Numbered from the stretch's first letter, positions 26,711 through 37,157 are shown. The stretch: DNA of 64,000 bases from Bacillus fungorum (GCF_002746455.1 NZ_NWUW01000017.1:1-64000); one strand, 5' to 3'. Notes: generated by a model from the sequence alone, not told the origin. Made by a program: numbers and translations.

Positions 26711-28126
26711 TTAATTAGCTTGTTCTAAATTATCCTGCGAACTTCCATCGTCTTTTAAATGACTGTGTTTTTTCGAATAAACAAAGTATACAACTACTCC
26801 AATTGCTAACCACGCACCGAAGTACATCCATGTTTTTAATGGTAGATTTACCATTAAGAATAGACAACACGCAATTGAAATAATCGGTAAGATTGGTACA
26901 AGTGGTACCATAAATCCACGTTGTAATTTCGGATGTGTTTTACGAAGAATAATAACTGACACACCAACCATCGCAAAGGTTAACAATGCTCCAATATTCG
27001 CTAAATTCGACAATTCTTTTAAATCGATAAATCCAGCAATTAAAGCACTACCAATTCCTGTTAACCAAACTGAAAATGTTGGTGCTTCAGTCTTCTTGTT
27101 AATTTTCGCGAAAGATTCTGGCAATAAACCGTCACGGCTCATCGCGAAGAATACACGTGTCGTTGCATAAATGTAAGCAAAAATTACGGCCATAATACCA
27201 ATTACAGCTCCAATTGCGATTACACCAGCTACTTTATCTTGTCCTACAACTTCTAACACATACGCCATCGCTTCCGGTACATCTAGCTCTTTATAAGAAA
27301 CCATACCCGTCATAACGAGACAAACTACAACATAAATGATTGTACAAATAATTAACGAAGCGATAATACCAATTGGTAAATCACGTTGCGGATTTTTTAC
27401 TTCTTCAGCAGAAGTTGCTAATGCATCAAATCCTAAGAAAGCAAAGAATACTGCCGCTCCCCCCGCGAAAACTCCACTTAAACCGTATGGTGCAAATGGT
27501 ATCCAGTTTTCTGGTTTCACGTAGAATACACCAACTGCAATGAATAAAACAACAATACCAATTTTAATTAATACCATTATATTATTCACACGCTTACTTT
27601 CTTTCGTACCGCGTGATAATAACCAAGTTATAACTAACGTAACGATAACTGCTGGTAAATTCACCATACCACCTTGCGACGGGATCGTTAACAACGCTTT
27701 TGGAATTTCAAGCCCCAATCCACTCACTAAGTTATGGAAATAGCCTGTCCATCCGCCAGCTACTGCGGCAGTCGTTACAACATATACAGATAGTAATGTC
27801 CATCCCATTAAATGAGCTACAAACTCACCAATCGTTGCATATGAGTATGTGTATACACTACCTGAAACAGGAAGTGTAGAAGCAACCTCTGCGTAACATA
27901 ATGCTGCAAATCCACAAACGATGGCTGCAATCATGAATGAAAAAATAACCGCCGGACCAGCATCTCTTGCTGCTACTAATCCAGTTAATACTAGAACTCC
28001 TGTACCAATTATCGCACCAATCCCTAGCATTGTTAGGTCGAATGCCCCTAGCGTTTTCGTCAAAGTTTTACTTTTACTTTCCCCTAACAATTGCGTAACG
28101 GATTTCTTTTTAAATAGGTTGGCCAC
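26711..28126 (-). CDS. Amino acid permease (APC superfamily, cationic amino acid transporter group)
   Basis: This 471-residue protein with 12 or more membrane helices is of the YfnA/CAT subgroup of APC transporters. Near the N-terminus LTMLGIGAIIGTGVLVLTGLVA (about 31-52) is the conserved unwound helix 1 that binds substrate. FAFLGFDALATSAEEVKNPQRDLPIGI around 226-252 is the family helix 6 region. The substrate is not determinable from the sequence. The ald gene for alanine dehydrogenase lies about 100 bp upstream on the same strand, which hints at alanine or related amino acids. A hairpin separates the two. Confidence 0.85.
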   Translation of the reverse strand: MANLFKKKSVTQLLGESKSKTLTKTLGAFDLTMLGIGAIIGTGVLVLTGLVAARDAGPAVIFSFMIAAIVCGFAALCYAEVASTLPVSGSVYTYSYATIGEFVAHLMGWTLLSVYVVTTAAVAGGWTGYFHNLVSGLGLEIPKALLTIPSQGGMVNLPAVIVTLVITWLLSRGTKESKRVNNIMVLIKIGIVVLFIAVGVFYVKPENWIPFAPYGLSGVFAGGAAVFFAFLGFDALATSAEEVKNPQRDLPIGIIASLIICTIIYVVVCLVMTGMVSYKELDVPEAMAYVLEVVGQDKVAGVIAIGAVIGIMAVIFAYIYATTRVFFAMSRDGLLPESFAKINKKTEAPTFSVWLTGIGSALIAGFIDLKELSNLANIGALLTFAMVGVSVIILRKTHPKLQRGFMVPLVPILPIISIACCLFLMVNLPLKTWMYFGAWLAIGVVVYFVYSKKHSHLKDDGSSQDNLEQAN

Positions 28127-28142
28127 GATGTATGCCCCCTTT

Positions 28143-28183
28143 TACTAAGAAGAGCTAAGAGGTATTATCTCTTAGCTCTTATC
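28143..28183 (-). terminator. Hairpin between ald and the amino acid permease
   Basis: AAGAGCTAAGAG gtattat CTCTTAGCTCTT, a perfect 12-bp stem. The T-run on the minus strand is poor, so partial read-through from ald is possible. Confidence 0.6.
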
Positions 28184-28229
28184 ATGTTGTATTATATATT
28201 GTTCGATTTTGTTTTGTATAATGCTTCTA

Positions 28230-29363
28230 TTAGCAAGATACTGTTTCTGCTTCTAATAATTCTTTAGCACCTTTGTACTCAACACCGTGAGCTTCTGCAA
28301 CTGCTTCGAATGTTACATAGCCATCTAATGTGTTAATACCTTTTAGTAATGCAGAGTTTCCTAGGCAAGCTTCTTTGTAGCCTTTGTTAGCAATTTGTAC
28401 TGCATATGGTACTGTTACGTTCGTTAATGCAAGAGTTGATGTACGTGGAACCGCACCTGGCATGTTTGCAACTGCATAATGAACAACGCCGTGTTTTTCG
28501 TAAGTTGGGTTATCATGAGTTGTAATACGGTCAGTTGTTTCGAAAATACCACCTTGGTCAATCGCGATATCTACAACAACAGAACCTGGTTCCATTGATT
28601 TGATCATTTCTTCTGTTACAAGTTTTGGCGCTTTTGCACCTGGGATTAATACTGCACCGATTACAAGATCAGACTCTTTTACAGCTTCTGCAATATTGTA
28701 AGGATTAGACATTAAAGTTTTTACTTGGTTTCCGAAAATGTCATCTAATTGACGAAGACGTTCTGCACTTAAGTCGATGATTGTTACATCCGCACCTAGT
28801 CCAACTGCAATTTTAGCAGCATTTGTACCCGCTTGTCCACCACCGATGATTGTTACTTTACCACGTTTAACCCCTGGAACACCTGCAAGTAAGATACCTT
28901 TACCGCCTTTGTTTTTCTCAAGGAATTGTGCACCAATTTGTGCAGCCATACGACCAGCTACTTCACTCATAGGTGCAAGTAATGGTAGAGAACGGTTTTC
29001 TAATTGTACTGTTTCATATGCAATAGAAACAACTTTCTTTTCGATTAATGCTTTTGTTAATTCTGGTTCTGGAGCTAAGTGTAAGTATGTGAATAAGATT
29101 AAACCTTCGCTGAAGTGTTTGTATTCGCTTTCAATTGGTTCCTTAACTTTCATAACCATTTCCATGTTCCAAGCTTCTTCAGCTGTATCAACAATTTTCG
29201 CTCCTGCTTCAACATACTGAGCATCTGTGAAACCAGATCCTAAACCTGCACCCTTTTGAATGAATACTTCGTGATTGTTACGAATTAAATGTACAACACC
29301 TGCTGGTGTCATTGCCACACGGTTTTCGTTGTTTTTAATTTCTGCTGGTACCCCAATACGCAT
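28230..29363 (-). CDS. ald: Alanine dehydrogenase
   Basis: This 377-residue cytosolic hexameric NAD-dependent enzyme interconverts L-alanine and pyruvate plus ammonia. In Bacillus it supports growth and sporulation on alanine. The N-terminal signature [23 protein letters not shown], catalytic [12 protein letters not shown] and the Rossmann glycine pattern [25 protein letters not shown] (about 170-194) are clear. GGGGG lies before the ATG. A consensus cre site about 100 bp upstream suggests CcpA control. An amino acid permease gene follows. Confidence 0.95.
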   Translation of the reverse strand: MRIGVPAEIKNNENRVAMTPAGVVHLIRNNHEVFIQKGAGLGSGFTDAQYVEAGAKIVDTAEEAWNMEMVMKVKEPIESEYKHFSEGLILFTYLHLAPEPELTKALIEKKVVSIAYETVQLENRSLPLLAPMSEVAGRMAAQIGAQFLEKNKGGKGILLAGVPGVKRGKVTIIGGGQAGTNAAKIAVGLGADVTIIDLSAERLRQLDDIFGNQVKTLMSNPYNIAEAVKESDLVIGAVLIPGAKAPKLVTEEMIKSMEPGSVVVDIAIDQGGIFETTDRITTHDNPTYEKHGVVHYAVANMPGAVPRTSTLALTNVTVPYAVQIANKGYKEACLGNSALLKGINTLDGYVTFEAVAEAHGVEYKGAKELLEAETVSC

Positions 29364-29729
29364 AATGAAATGCCCCCTTATAATTAACAGAAAAAAGAAA
29401 GTCTTTTTTCTTTTTGTAATAATTAATAACTTATGTCCTTATTCTAGCATAACTTAAAAGTTATGAAAACGCTAACATACCATTTTTTAAAAGTTTATAT
29501 ATTTAGAATAGTGTAAATATATAAAACGTTGATTCTATTATCATCTTCATTCCATTTCATTATCTATCACTCTATTTTTATTATACTCCTTCAAAATAAG
29601 TACTAATCATTTATTATTCTACAATAATGTAACAATGTAAGAAACCTAAGTAGCGACGTATACATATACACTTATTACTTTACACAATACTTTAGAGATA
29701 TATTCTTTTCACAAAAAAACTGCTGGCAT
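29364..29729. other. Intergenic region upstream of ald
   Basis: About 365 bp. It holds the ald promoter region and a cre site. Near 29622-29642 lie overlapping CTACA-ATAA-TGTAA and TGTAA repeats resembling the TTACA-N4-TGTAA palindromes elsewhere in the window. The GDPD terminator is at its right end. No ORF is supported. Confidence 0.45.
29464..29477. promoter_or_regulatory. cre (CcpA) site upstream of ald
   Basis: TGAAAACGCTAACA fits the consensus TGWAARCGYTWNCW at all positions. Confidence 0.65.
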
Positions 29730-29742
29730 TTAGCCAGCAGCT
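29713..29742 (-). terminator. Terminator of the GDPD gene
   Basis: CTGCTGGC taaat GCCAGCAG followed by TTTTTTT on the minus strand. It overlaps the last codons. Confidence 0.88.
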
Positions 29743-31601
29743 GGGTAACTTATAAATAACTTGGAAAATAAATCATCTGTTGTTTCAGTAATTTTATCAA
29801 ACAGATCACTTTCTTCCGCTTCTTGCTCTTTTAACATCTTAATTGTTTCACGTGCATCTTCAGGATAATCGGTAATGATACCATCTACGTTTAATTTATA
29901 ATATCCCTTTAAACTTTCCATATCATTTACCGTCCATACGTAAATTGGCTTGTTTAACTTCCTTGCTTCTTTTACTAATTTCTTATTTAACATGTATTCT
30001 TCTGCTACATAAAAATCAGCTTTCACATTCTTTAAGTTAGCTCTACTCGCATACAGTATATATCCTACTTTTATATTTGGATTTGCACGCTTAAATTCTT
30101 TTATAAGCGGATAGTGTAACGTTTGAATTACACATTGCTTCTCAAATTCATTGTCTTTAATCGTTTTTAATACTTTGTTTACAAAGTCTTTTTCGCCCCC
30201 ATGAAGCTTCACTTCAATATTGAGTTTGATTTTGCCCTTTGCCACCTTAATGATTTCATCAAGCGTACTTATTTGTCCTGAAAAACCATCTTGGCTGAGA
30301 GTAAGCTGCCTTAACTCATCCATCGTTAAATCTGACACATGAACATTAGCATTAGCAAGACGTTTTAACTTCAAATCATGTATAACAGCTAATTCACCGT
30401 CTTTCGTTTGTAATACATCTATTTCAGCGTAGTCTGCTTTTGCATCAATAGCACCTTGAATGGCTTCTTTCGTATTTTCTACTCCTTTTGATATATACCC
30501 GCGGTGCGCCATAATAATCGGTTCTTTATATGAATTTGAAATAAACGTTACAATGAAGGCAACGACCATTCCGGCAGTAATAATTCCTACAATATATACA
30601 CCAATAAATTTCCAACGATGTTTTTGGAAGAAACTTTTATCTGCTTTCGTTTTCGAATAATCTAACCCTTCTTCTAATAAAACATCCTCAACCGGAACCT
30701 TTTGTAAATACAATCGCGTAATTGCCATAATATAAAATGGTGTCACGATAAAACTAAATAAATACAATGTACTTGTTAGAAATACAGAAATCGTCGATTC
30801 TGCTAACAACGCAAATGTCCCTTTTAGGTTTGTAAATTCATAAACACCCCATAGACACAATAAATATATTCCTAAAAATATGACATACACAATTCCTATT
30901 GAAATAAAAAATCCGACTAAAAAGAATAGTACTTTAAAAAAGCTTTCTTTTACTAACGTTGCACTTTTGCGTGCTGCCACGCGAAATGGCTTTTGCTCCA
31001 AAACAACAATAGGTAGAACAAAAATCCAACGAAGGTTCAAATACGCAACTACAGCAAAGAATGTGTAATAACCCACTTGTCCCATCGTTGTCTTAAACAG
31101 TTCTCCTGTAATGAAGTTAGGAATTTGAATTTGCGGAATTAATGCAGTTTCATATCCCATATTTAAAAGAGGTAACAATACGACAGCATATAAAATAAAT
31201 CCTGGTAAGCAATATGTGAAAAGAGTAGGTAAATACGTTACGGTTTTATATAAAATCGGACGTAATTTCACCTTTTGTCTTTTATGAGCGAAGTACGAAA
31301 TAATAATAAGCACCGCAAATTCCGTAAAGATAAGAAACAGTGCTAACAATGATAAAATTACAATTGCTAAAATGCCGTATGGTGTCTTTAAAAACGCTAA
31401 TAATTCATCATTCGTCGCATTTGCATAACCACCAAAATACAATAACTTATTAAAAATGATCCCGAATAACGGGACAAATACAATCGCTGCTAATAATTTA
31501 TAAGCAAGTTGAAAGGTTAATACATTCCAAAAAGCAAATCTAACTGTTTGAAAGGAATGTCCCATTACTCCTGGTATAGATAGTCTTTTACGGTGTTGCA
31601 T
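29730..31601 (-). CDS. Membrane-anchored glycerophosphodiester phosphodiesterase
   Basis: A 623-residue protein with about seven to eight membrane helices in the first 350 residues (GDPD membrane domain), then an extracellular GDPD catalytic domain (about 370-600). IMAHRGYISKGVENTKEAI gives the catalytic His-Arg and the E-N metal motif. YAEIDVLQTKDGELAVIHDLKLKRL supplies the E-x-D ligands and second His. It hydrolyses glycerophosphodiesters from lipids or teichoic acids to glycerol 3-phosphate. The start is the ATG ending at 31601, with GGAGG 5 nt before it. An upstream GTG (31613) would overlap that site. A glycerol-phosphate transporter lies elsewhere in the window. Confidence 0.88.
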   Translation of the reverse strand: MQHRKRLSIPGVMGHSFQTVRFAFWNVLTFQLAYKLLAAIVFVPLFGIIFNKLLYFGGYANATNDELLAFLKTPYGILAIVILSLLALFLIFTEFAVLIIISYFAHKRQKVKLRPILYKTVTYLPTLFTYCLPGFILYAVVLLPLLNMGYETALIPQIQIPNFITGELFKTTMGQVGYYTFFAVVAYLNLRWIFVLPIVVLEQKPFRVAARKSATLVKESFFKVLFFLVGFFISIGIVYVIFLGIYLLCLWGVYEFTNLKGTFALLAESTISVFLTSTLYLFSFIVTPFYIMAITRLYLQKVPVEDVLLEEGLDYSKTKADKSFFQKHRWKFIGVYIVGIITAGMVVAFIVTFISNSYKEPIIMAHRGYISKGVENTKEAIQGAIDAKADYAEIDVLQTKDGELAVIHDLKLKRLANANVHVSDLTMDELRQLTLSQDGFSGQISTLDEIIKVAKGKIKLNIEVKLHGGEKDFVNKVLKTIKDNEFEKQCVIQTLHYPLIKEFKRANPNIKVGYILYASRANLKNVKADFYVAEEYMLNKKLVKEARKLNKPIYVWTVNDMESLKGYYKLNVDGIITDYPEDARETIKMLKEQEAEESDLFDKITETTDDLFSKLFISYPAAG

Positions 31602-31715
31602 ATATTCCTCCACATTCTAAAACGATATTTGAGATGGATTCCACATTTCCATTTCTAATCCATCTTTTTAATAATAATATATTCCGCTTAACATGAACAC
31701 TCTTATACATACAAT

Positions 31716-31750
31716 GAAAAAAGTGATGGCTACTTCCCATCACTTTTTCA
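31716..31750 (-). terminator. Terminator of the formate dehydrogenase / DUF1641 operon
   Basis: AAAAAAGTGATGG ctacttc CCATCACTTTTT hairpin. Confidence 0.88.
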
Positions 31751-31756
31751 CTTACT

Positions 31757-32239
31757 CTATTTTTTCTCTAACCCTTGCCCAAATGCTTTCAAAAAGCTAA
31801 AACCGAATGTAATGGCTCTATTGATATCTGGATCTTTTAACACTTTAAAGAAATCCATCACTTTTGTTTTTTTACCACTATTTAATTCATCTGTTGCAAA
31901 TTGCAATCCAGTGACTAAGCTCGATGTAATTTGCTTCGTTACTTCTGGGTCAACTGAGGATAGTGCTTCCCCCGCCCCCATCATATTGTTAAGTGCATTT
32001 TTAACTGGTTCACGATTTAATTGCTCCACAGCGATTTTTGAAACATCTTCCTTCGCAGCAAGTAAACTAATCGCTGCATCTAATATACCAGCCTTCTGTA
32101 ATTGTGCTAAAAGCTGCATCGTTTCTTCTACTGCTTCACGATTATTAGATAGCTCATTTAGAAGTTCATCTGCTACTTGCTGTTTCTGTTCTTCCTCTGT
32201 TACAATTTTCTTTTTAATTAAGGTAATTTCTTTCGCCAC
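31757..32239 (-). CDS. DUF1641 protein, formate dehydrogenase partner (YrhD/YjgD type)
   Basis: A 160-residue soluble, helical protein of the DUF1641 family. Its conserved core includes NREAVEETMQLLAQLQKAGILDAAISLLAA and the C-terminal KDPDINRAITFGFSFLKAFGQGL. It starts 12 nt after the stop of the formate dehydrogenase gene, the same pairing as B. subtilis yrhE-yrhD and yjgC-yjgD. Family members are thought to be accessory or structural partners of this formate dehydrogenase type, but the biochemical role is not established. A terminator closes the operon. Confidence 0.85.
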   Translation of the reverse strand: MAKEITLIKKKIVTEEEQKQQVADELLNELSNNREAVEETMQLLAQLQKAGILDAAISLLAAKEDVSKIAVEQLNREPVKNALNNMMGAGEALSSVDPEVTKQITSSLVTGLQFATDELNSGKKTKVMDFFKVLKDPDINRAITFGFSFLKAFGQGLEKK

Positions 32240-32251
32240 TATCTCCGCCCC

Positions 32252-35188
32252 CTAGTCCACAAGTGATACGTATTGTTTTCTTTGCCATTTTTGCTCGATT
32301 TCAACACCATTTTGCGGATTACGCTTTTTATCTCGTGGGTTTGAAGATGGTAACGGACGATTTCCTTTTTCACGCAATACACGCATTTTCACCATCGTTT
32401 GTTTATACGCCGGTGTACACGTATAAAGATCTGTTGCCGTCCCAGTTAAAATATTAATCGCTTCTTCATTTATCGTTGCATGCATCGGTAAATATAGCTC
32501 TTTCCCCGTTACACGATCAGTAATAAGCGCTTGTACTTTAATTTTTCCAAATGGTGATGCTAATTCCACAAGACCACCATCTTTCACATTGCGCTCTATA
32601 GCAAGTGCTGGTGAAATTTCAACGAATACTTCAGATACTTTAGATAAAATACCAGCCGACTTATTCGTCATATTCCCTTCATGGAAATGTTCTAGCATGC
32701 GTCCATTATTTAAAAGTAAATCATACTCATCTGGCGCTACAACCGGTGGTACCCATTCATCTAATGATAAACGAGCAAGTTTATCTGGGAAGTTAAATCC
32801 GTCTACATATAATAGCGGTGTATCGCTACCATCATGACTACCCCAACATAAACTATTCCATCCTTCTAGACGATCGTACGTTGCTTGAGAGTATAACGGT
32901 GCAAGTGATGCAATTTCGTCCATGATTTCACTCGGACTTTCGTAATTCCAATCCCCGCCCAGTGCACGCGCAACTTTTTGTAAAATCCACCAGTCTGGTT
33001 TTGAATCACCAAGCGGTTTCAATACTTCATATAATCTTTGAATACGGCGCTCTGTATTCGTAAACGTTCCTTCTTTTTCTAAGCTTGGTGCCGCTGGTAA
33101 AATAACATCAGCAAAACGGGCTGTTTTTGATAAGAACATATCTTGAACAACGAGGAAGTCTAAATTCGCTAAAATATGTTGCACATGGTTCGCATTTGAA
33201 TCGACTAAAGCCATTTCTTCACCCATGACATACATACCACGTAGTTTTCCTTCTTCTGCCGCAAGTAACATTGCAATATTATTTAATCCTGGTGCTTTCG
33301 GAATAGTTGTACCGTATGCTTTTTCAAATTTTGCACGAAGCGTATCATCTGATACTGCTTGATAACCTGGAAGCCAGTTTGGTAATGTTGCCATATCACA
33401 AGCACCTTGTACGTTATTATGTCCTCGTAATGGATATGCACCTGCACCAGGACGACGATAGTTCCCCGTAACAAGCAGTAAATTTGAAATTGCAGCGGAC
33501 GTTGTACTTCCTCCTGTATTTTGCGTTACACCCATTCCCCAAAGTATACAAGTACCATCTGCTTCATATACCATACGAGCCATTTCTTTCAGATTTTCTT
33601 TTGAAATCCCCGTAATTTCTTCTGTATAATCAAGCGTATACTTTTCTAACATTTTGCTATATTCATCAAAGTTCTTCACATTTTCAGCCAAAAACTTTTT
33701 ATCGTGCCAATCTTGATCAATAATATATTTCGTAATACCAGCAAGCCATACATAATCCGTACCTTGGCGCGGATGAATAAATAAATCCGCACGCTCTGCC
33801 ATTTCATGTTTACGAAGGTCTGCTACAATCAGTTTTTGCTCGTGTAATTTATGAGCACGTTTTACTCTCGTAGCAAGTACAGGATGTCCTTCTGTTGGAT
33901 TCGCACCAACGATAATAACAAGGCCTGCTTCAGCTATATCTTTCACTGTTCCAGCATCCCCGCCCATACCGACAGTTTTAAATAAACCATCTGTTGCTGG
34001 AGATTGGCAATAACGCGAGCAGTTATCTATATTATTCGTTCCATATATTTGACGAGCTAGTTTTTGCATAAGGTAATTTTCTTCATTCGTTACTTTCGAA
34101 GAAGAAATGAATCCAAATGCATCGCTGCCGTATTCTGATTTAATATGTTGCATATTAGATGCAACAACTTCAAGAGCCTCTTCCCAAGTCGCTTCAACAA
34201 ACATATCTCCTTGGCGAATTAATGGCTTTGTAATTCGATCTTCACTATTTACAAAGTCCCATCCAAATTTACCTTTTACACATGTGGAAATGCCATTAAC
34301 AGGTGCATCTGAAACAGGTTGTACTTTTAATATATGGCGATCTTTCGTCCACACTTCGAATGAACAACCGACACCACAAAATGTACAAACTGTTTTTGTT
34401 TTATTCACTTTCGTCTTACGCATCGCAGCCTCTACCTCTGAAACCGCTAAAATACTACTATATCCAGGCTCTACATCCTTTACAAAATCAATCATCGGAT
34501 CTAACACATCTGGTTTTAATCCTGTCATGAATCCAGCTTCACCTAACATTGATTTTTCCATCAACGCATTACATGGACATACTGTTACACACTGCCCACA
34601 GCTCACACAAGATGAGTCATTTATACTTACACCATTGTCCCATATAACACGAGGACGATCTAAGCTCCAATCTATCGATATCGTTTCATTGACCTGTAAG
34701 TTTTGACATACTTCTACACATTGTCCACAAGCAATACATTGATTTGGATCATACCGATAAAACGGATGTGACATATCCACTTCACAAGCACTTACTTTCG
34801 GCTCATACGGATATTTCTGTTCTTCAATTCCCATCATATGTACTGTGTTATGGACTTTACAGTTACCATTATTGTTATCACAAACAGTACAATATAATAA
34901 ATGATTCTCTAATATTCGATCCATCGCCTCAGTCTGCGCCTCTTTTGCACGCTGGGACTGTCTTTCGATATGCATACCATTCTCGAGCTTCGTTGAACAA
35001 GCACGCAATAACTTCCCATTTACTTCTACAATACACGTATCACAAGTTTGAATTGGATCTACTTCTGGTACATGACAAATTTGAGGATGTTCCAAATTAC
35101 TCTCGTTAAATAATTGTAGTATCGTCTTTTCACCCGATGTGGAAAATTCTTTACCATCCACGGTTACACGGACTGTCTGTTCTGCCAT
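32252..35188 (-). CDS. Formate dehydrogenase alpha subunit, molybdopterin and Fe-S (FdhA/YrhE type)
   Basis: A 978-residue cytosolic oxidoreductase with several electron-transfer modules. These are an N-terminal 2Fe-2S ferredoxin-like domain with a NuoG-type Cys/His segment (to about 130) and two 4Fe-4S motifs (CIACGQCVEVC and CVSCGQCVTVCPCN, about 145-205). A Mo-bisPGD domain begins at CTFCGVGCSFEVW. CSRYCQSPATDGL holds the Cys that takes the place of selenocysteine at the molybdenum. It oxidises formate to carbon dioxide, with the electron acceptor not evident here. I start at the ATG ending at 35188, which has GGAGAGGGG upstream. The DUF1641 gene follows and fdhD is divergent. Confidence 0.9.
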   Translation of the reverse strand: MAEQTVRVTVDGKEFSTSGEKTILQLFNESNLEHPQICHVPEVDPIQTCDTCIVEVNGKLLRACSTKLENGMHIERQSQRAKEAQTEAMDRILENHLLYCTVCDNNNGNCKVHNTVHMMGIEEQKYPYEPKVSACEVDMSHPFYRYDPNQCIACGQCVEVCQNLQVNETISIDWSLDRPRVIWDNGVSINDSSCVSCGQCVTVCPCNALMEKSMLGEAGFMTGLKPDVLDPMIDFVKDVEPGYSSILAVSEVEAAMRKTKVNKTKTVCTFCGVGCSFEVWTKDRHILKVQPVSDAPVNGISTCVKGKFGWDFVNSEDRITKPLIRQGDMFVEATWEEALEVVASNMQHIKSEYGSDAFGFISSSKVTNEENYLMQKLARQIYGTNNIDNCSRYCQSPATDGLFKTVGMGGDAGTVKDIAEAGLVIIVGANPTEGHPVLATRVKRAHKLHEQKLIVADLRKHEMAERADLFIHPRQGTDYVWLAGITKYIIDQDWHDKKFLAENVKNFDEYSKMLEKYTLDYTEEITGISKENLKEMARMVYEADGTCILWGMGVTQNTGGSTTSAAISNLLLVTGNYRRPGAGAYPLRGHNNVQGACDMATLPNWLPGYQAVSDDTLRAKFEKAYGTTIPKAPGLNNIAMLLAAEEGKLRGMYVMGEEMALVDSNANHVQHILANLDFLVVQDMFLSKTARFADVILPAAPSLEKEGTFTNTERRIQRLYEVLKPLGDSKPDWWILQKVARALGGDWNYESPSEIMDEIASLAPLYSQATYDRLEGWNSLCWGSHDGSDTPLLYVDGFNFPDKLARLSLDEWVPPVVAPDEYDLLLNNGRMLEHFHEGNMTNKSAGILSKVSEVFVEISPALAIERNVKDGGLVELASPFGKIKVQALITDRVTGKELYLPMHATINEEAINILTGTATDLYTCTPAYKQTMVKMRVLREKGNRPLPSSNPRDKKRNPQNGVEIEQKWQRKQYVSLVD

Positions 35189-35486
35189 AGTTTCCCCTCT
35201 CCTTACAAACAACTGTACAACACAATTATGAATCCGTTTTCAAAATCGCATTACTGTACATATTTTTGAAACGCTCTGCCCAAATGCTTTCTTATGAAGT
35301 CGATTCTAGATGTTATAAGGTATAACTACGAAAGCTTGAAAATATCACTATTCTACAGTTCTATTATATCGTACATATACAATAATAACCAAAATAATCT
35401 GATACCTTCCTTCTAATAGATGTTTTTATTTTTTCAATGTTTTATGATGAATGTGGGAGAAAATACATATAAAAGGGGAATTTAAT
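35189..35486. other. Divergent promoter region between formate dehydrogenase and fdhD
   Basis: Just under 300 bp of AT-rich sequence with no supported ORF. It should carry both promoters. No regulator box that I recognise is present. Confidence 0.4.
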
Positions 35487-36293
35487 ATGGGGCCTACGCA
35501 AGAAACATATACAATTGTACGCTATCAATCTGGTACATTTTCAAAACAAATTGATGAGATTGTTACGGAATCTCCTATTACTATTAAATTAAATGGTGAA
35601 GAATACGTAACAGTTGTATGTACACCAAATTACATTGAAGACATGGTTATTGGTTTTTTAATTTCTGAAGGAATTATTTCTTCCTATAAAGATGTTGAAG
35701 AACTGTGGGTTCAAAAAGAAAACGGAATCGTTCATGTAACATCATCAAAAGTGAATCCGCTCTATCAAACTTTATATAATAAACGATACATTACTTCTTG
35801 CTGCGGAAAAGGTAGACAAGGTTTTATTTTCGTAAACGATGCAGCAAAAGCAAAAGACTTACATGATATACATGTGAAAATTACTCCTGAAGAATGCTTT
35901 TACTTAATGAATACTTTACAACAATCTTCCACTACCTTTCGCCAAACCGGCGGTGTTCACAATACCGCGCTATGTGATCGAAACAATATCCTCCTATCAA
36001 GAATGGATATCGGAAGACATAATGCATTAGATAAAATATATGGCCATTGTTTACGCAACGATATATCTGTTAAAGGAAAAATCATTGCATTTAGTGGGCG
36101 CATTTCATCCGAAATTTTACTCAAAGTTTCAAAAATAGGATGTGAAATTGTTCTATCTAAATCGGCTCCCACAAAACTAGCATTGCAACTCGCTCACGAT
36201 TTAGGCATTACAGTCGTAGGATTTATTAGAAATGAATCTTGTAATATTTACACGCATCCACATCGAATTGATGGTTATCAATCGAATAACTAA
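35487..36293 (+). CDS. fdhD: Formate dehydrogenase accessory sulfurtransferase FdhD
   Basis: A 268-residue cytosolic protein that carries sulfur from a cysteine desulfurase to the molybdenum cofactor so that formate dehydrogenase becomes active. YVTVVCTPNYIEDMVIGFLISEGII (about 39-63), the cysteine loop TSCCGKGRQG, and the C-terminal GRHNALDKIYGH and FSGRISSEILLKVSKIG are family signatures. The ATG at 35487 follows AAGGGG. An upstream in-frame start lacks a ribosome binding site. It is divergent from the enzyme gene that needs it. Confidence 0.92.
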   Translation: MGPTQETYTIVRYQSGTFSKQIDEIVTESPITIKLNGEEYVTVVCTPNYIEDMVIGFLISEGIISSYKDVEELWVQKENGIVHVTSSKVNPLYQTLYNKRYITSCCGKGRQGFIFVNDAAKAKDLHDIHVKITPEECFYLMNTLQQSSTTFRQTGGVHNTALCDRNNILLSRMDIGRHNALDKIYGHCLRNDISVKGKIIAFSGRISSEILLKVSKIGCEIVLSKSAPTKLALQLAHDLGITVVGFIRNESCNIYTHPHRIDGYQSNN

Positions 36294-36326
36294 AATAACT
36301 CCTCAACCGAGGAGTTATTTTAGTTA
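36288..36326. terminator. Terminator of fdhD
   Basis: AACTAAAATAACTCCTC aacc GAGGAGTTATTTTAGTT, a perfect 17-bp stem, palindromic so usable in both directions. Confidence 0.88.
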
Positions 36327-36524
36327 TAAAAATGTAATATATTAAACGCTTGAATAGTTAATTAAGTTAATATATAATTTCATTACATAATTAAAAACAA
36401 AACATTGTAGCATATATCTTTTTATTCTTTTACAAATTAAAAGAGACTGCTAACAAAACGCATACACATTCTTATAAAAGTAATGGAGTTATTTTATTTA
36501 AAATCGACCAAGGAGGTTACAACT

Positions 36525-37031
36525 ATGGAAATTCGCTTATTAACGACAGAGGACGCAGAAATATATTTAAAAGTTTGTATGGAAGGTTTAACGAAGAACC
36601 CAGAAGCTTTTAGCTCTTCTTATGAAGATGTTCTTAAACATGAGGATCCTGTAGCTGCTATGGCAAAACGATTAAGCAATCCGGATAAGTATACTCTAGG
36701 TGTCTTCAAAGATAATGATTTAATCGGCATTGCTACTTTAGAAACAAAGCCATTTATTAAACAAGAACATAAAGCAAAAATCGGCTCTGTTTTTGTTTCC
36801 CCAAAAGCACGTGGCCTTGGAGCAGGACGAGCGCTCATTAAAGCAATTATTGAAAATGCCGATAAATTGCATGTAGAACAGCTCATGCTCGATGTTGTAG
36901 TTGGTAACGACGCTGCAAAAAAATTGTATGAGTCATTAGGTTTCCAAACTTACGGCGTGCAAGAACGTTCATTAAAACACAACGGTCAATATTGGGACGA
37001 GGAGCATATGGTTTTATTCTTAAATGATTAA
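36525..37031 (+). CDS. GNAT family N-acetyltransferase, copy 1
   Basis: This 168-residue acetyltransferase-fold protein has the acetyl-CoA-binding motif A, VFVSPKARGLGAGRALIKAII (about 98-118), and the motif B stretch AAKKLYESLGFQTYGVQERSL. The ATG at 36525 sits 6 nt after AGGAGG. A longer frame from 36483 has no ribosome binding site. The substrate is unknown. A close paralogue starts at 40276, with the C-terminal two thirds nearly unchanged. The pair brackets a two-component system, which suggests duplication followed by insertion or rearrangement. Confidence 0.88.
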   Translation: MEIRLLTTEDAEIYLKVCMEGLTKNPEAFSSSYEDVLKHEDPVAAMAKRLSNPDKYTLGVFKDNDLIGIATLETKPFIKQEHKAKIGSVFVSPKARGLGAGRALIKAIIENADKLHVEQLMLDVVVGNDAAKKLYESLGFQTYGVQERSLKHNGQYWDEEHMVLFLND

Positions 37032-37050
37032 TATCTCACTATAAATTTTT

Positions 37051-37087
37051 CAAAAGCATCTTTTTATTAAGAAAGATGCTTTTTTCA
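37051..37087 (+). terminator. Terminator of GNAT copy 1
   Basis: AAAAGCATCTTT ttattaag AAAGATGCTTTT followed by a T-run. Confidence 0.88.
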
Positions 37088-37151
37088 TTACAACAATGTA
37101 ATCTTCATGTCACCTTTATCGATCGTACCACCCCTTTCCATTCATTATACT
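37088..37151 (+). promoter_or_regulatory. Palindrome-58-TATACT promoter, copy 1 (29-aa peptide gene)
   Basis: TTACAACAATGTAA at 37088-37101, then TGTCA 7 nt after it, a TCGATCGTAC segment at the -35 position, and TATACT at 37146-37151. The palindrome start and the -10 start are 58 bp apart, exactly as at 43937 and 56281. A BceR-like response regulator site is possible. Confidence 0.6.
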
Positions 37152-37157
37152 AAAAAT

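Noticed and set aside
32252..35188. Selenocysteine-containing formate dehydrogenase
   Set aside because: The active-site position carries a normal Cys (CSRYCQSPA), and the frame has no internal TGA.
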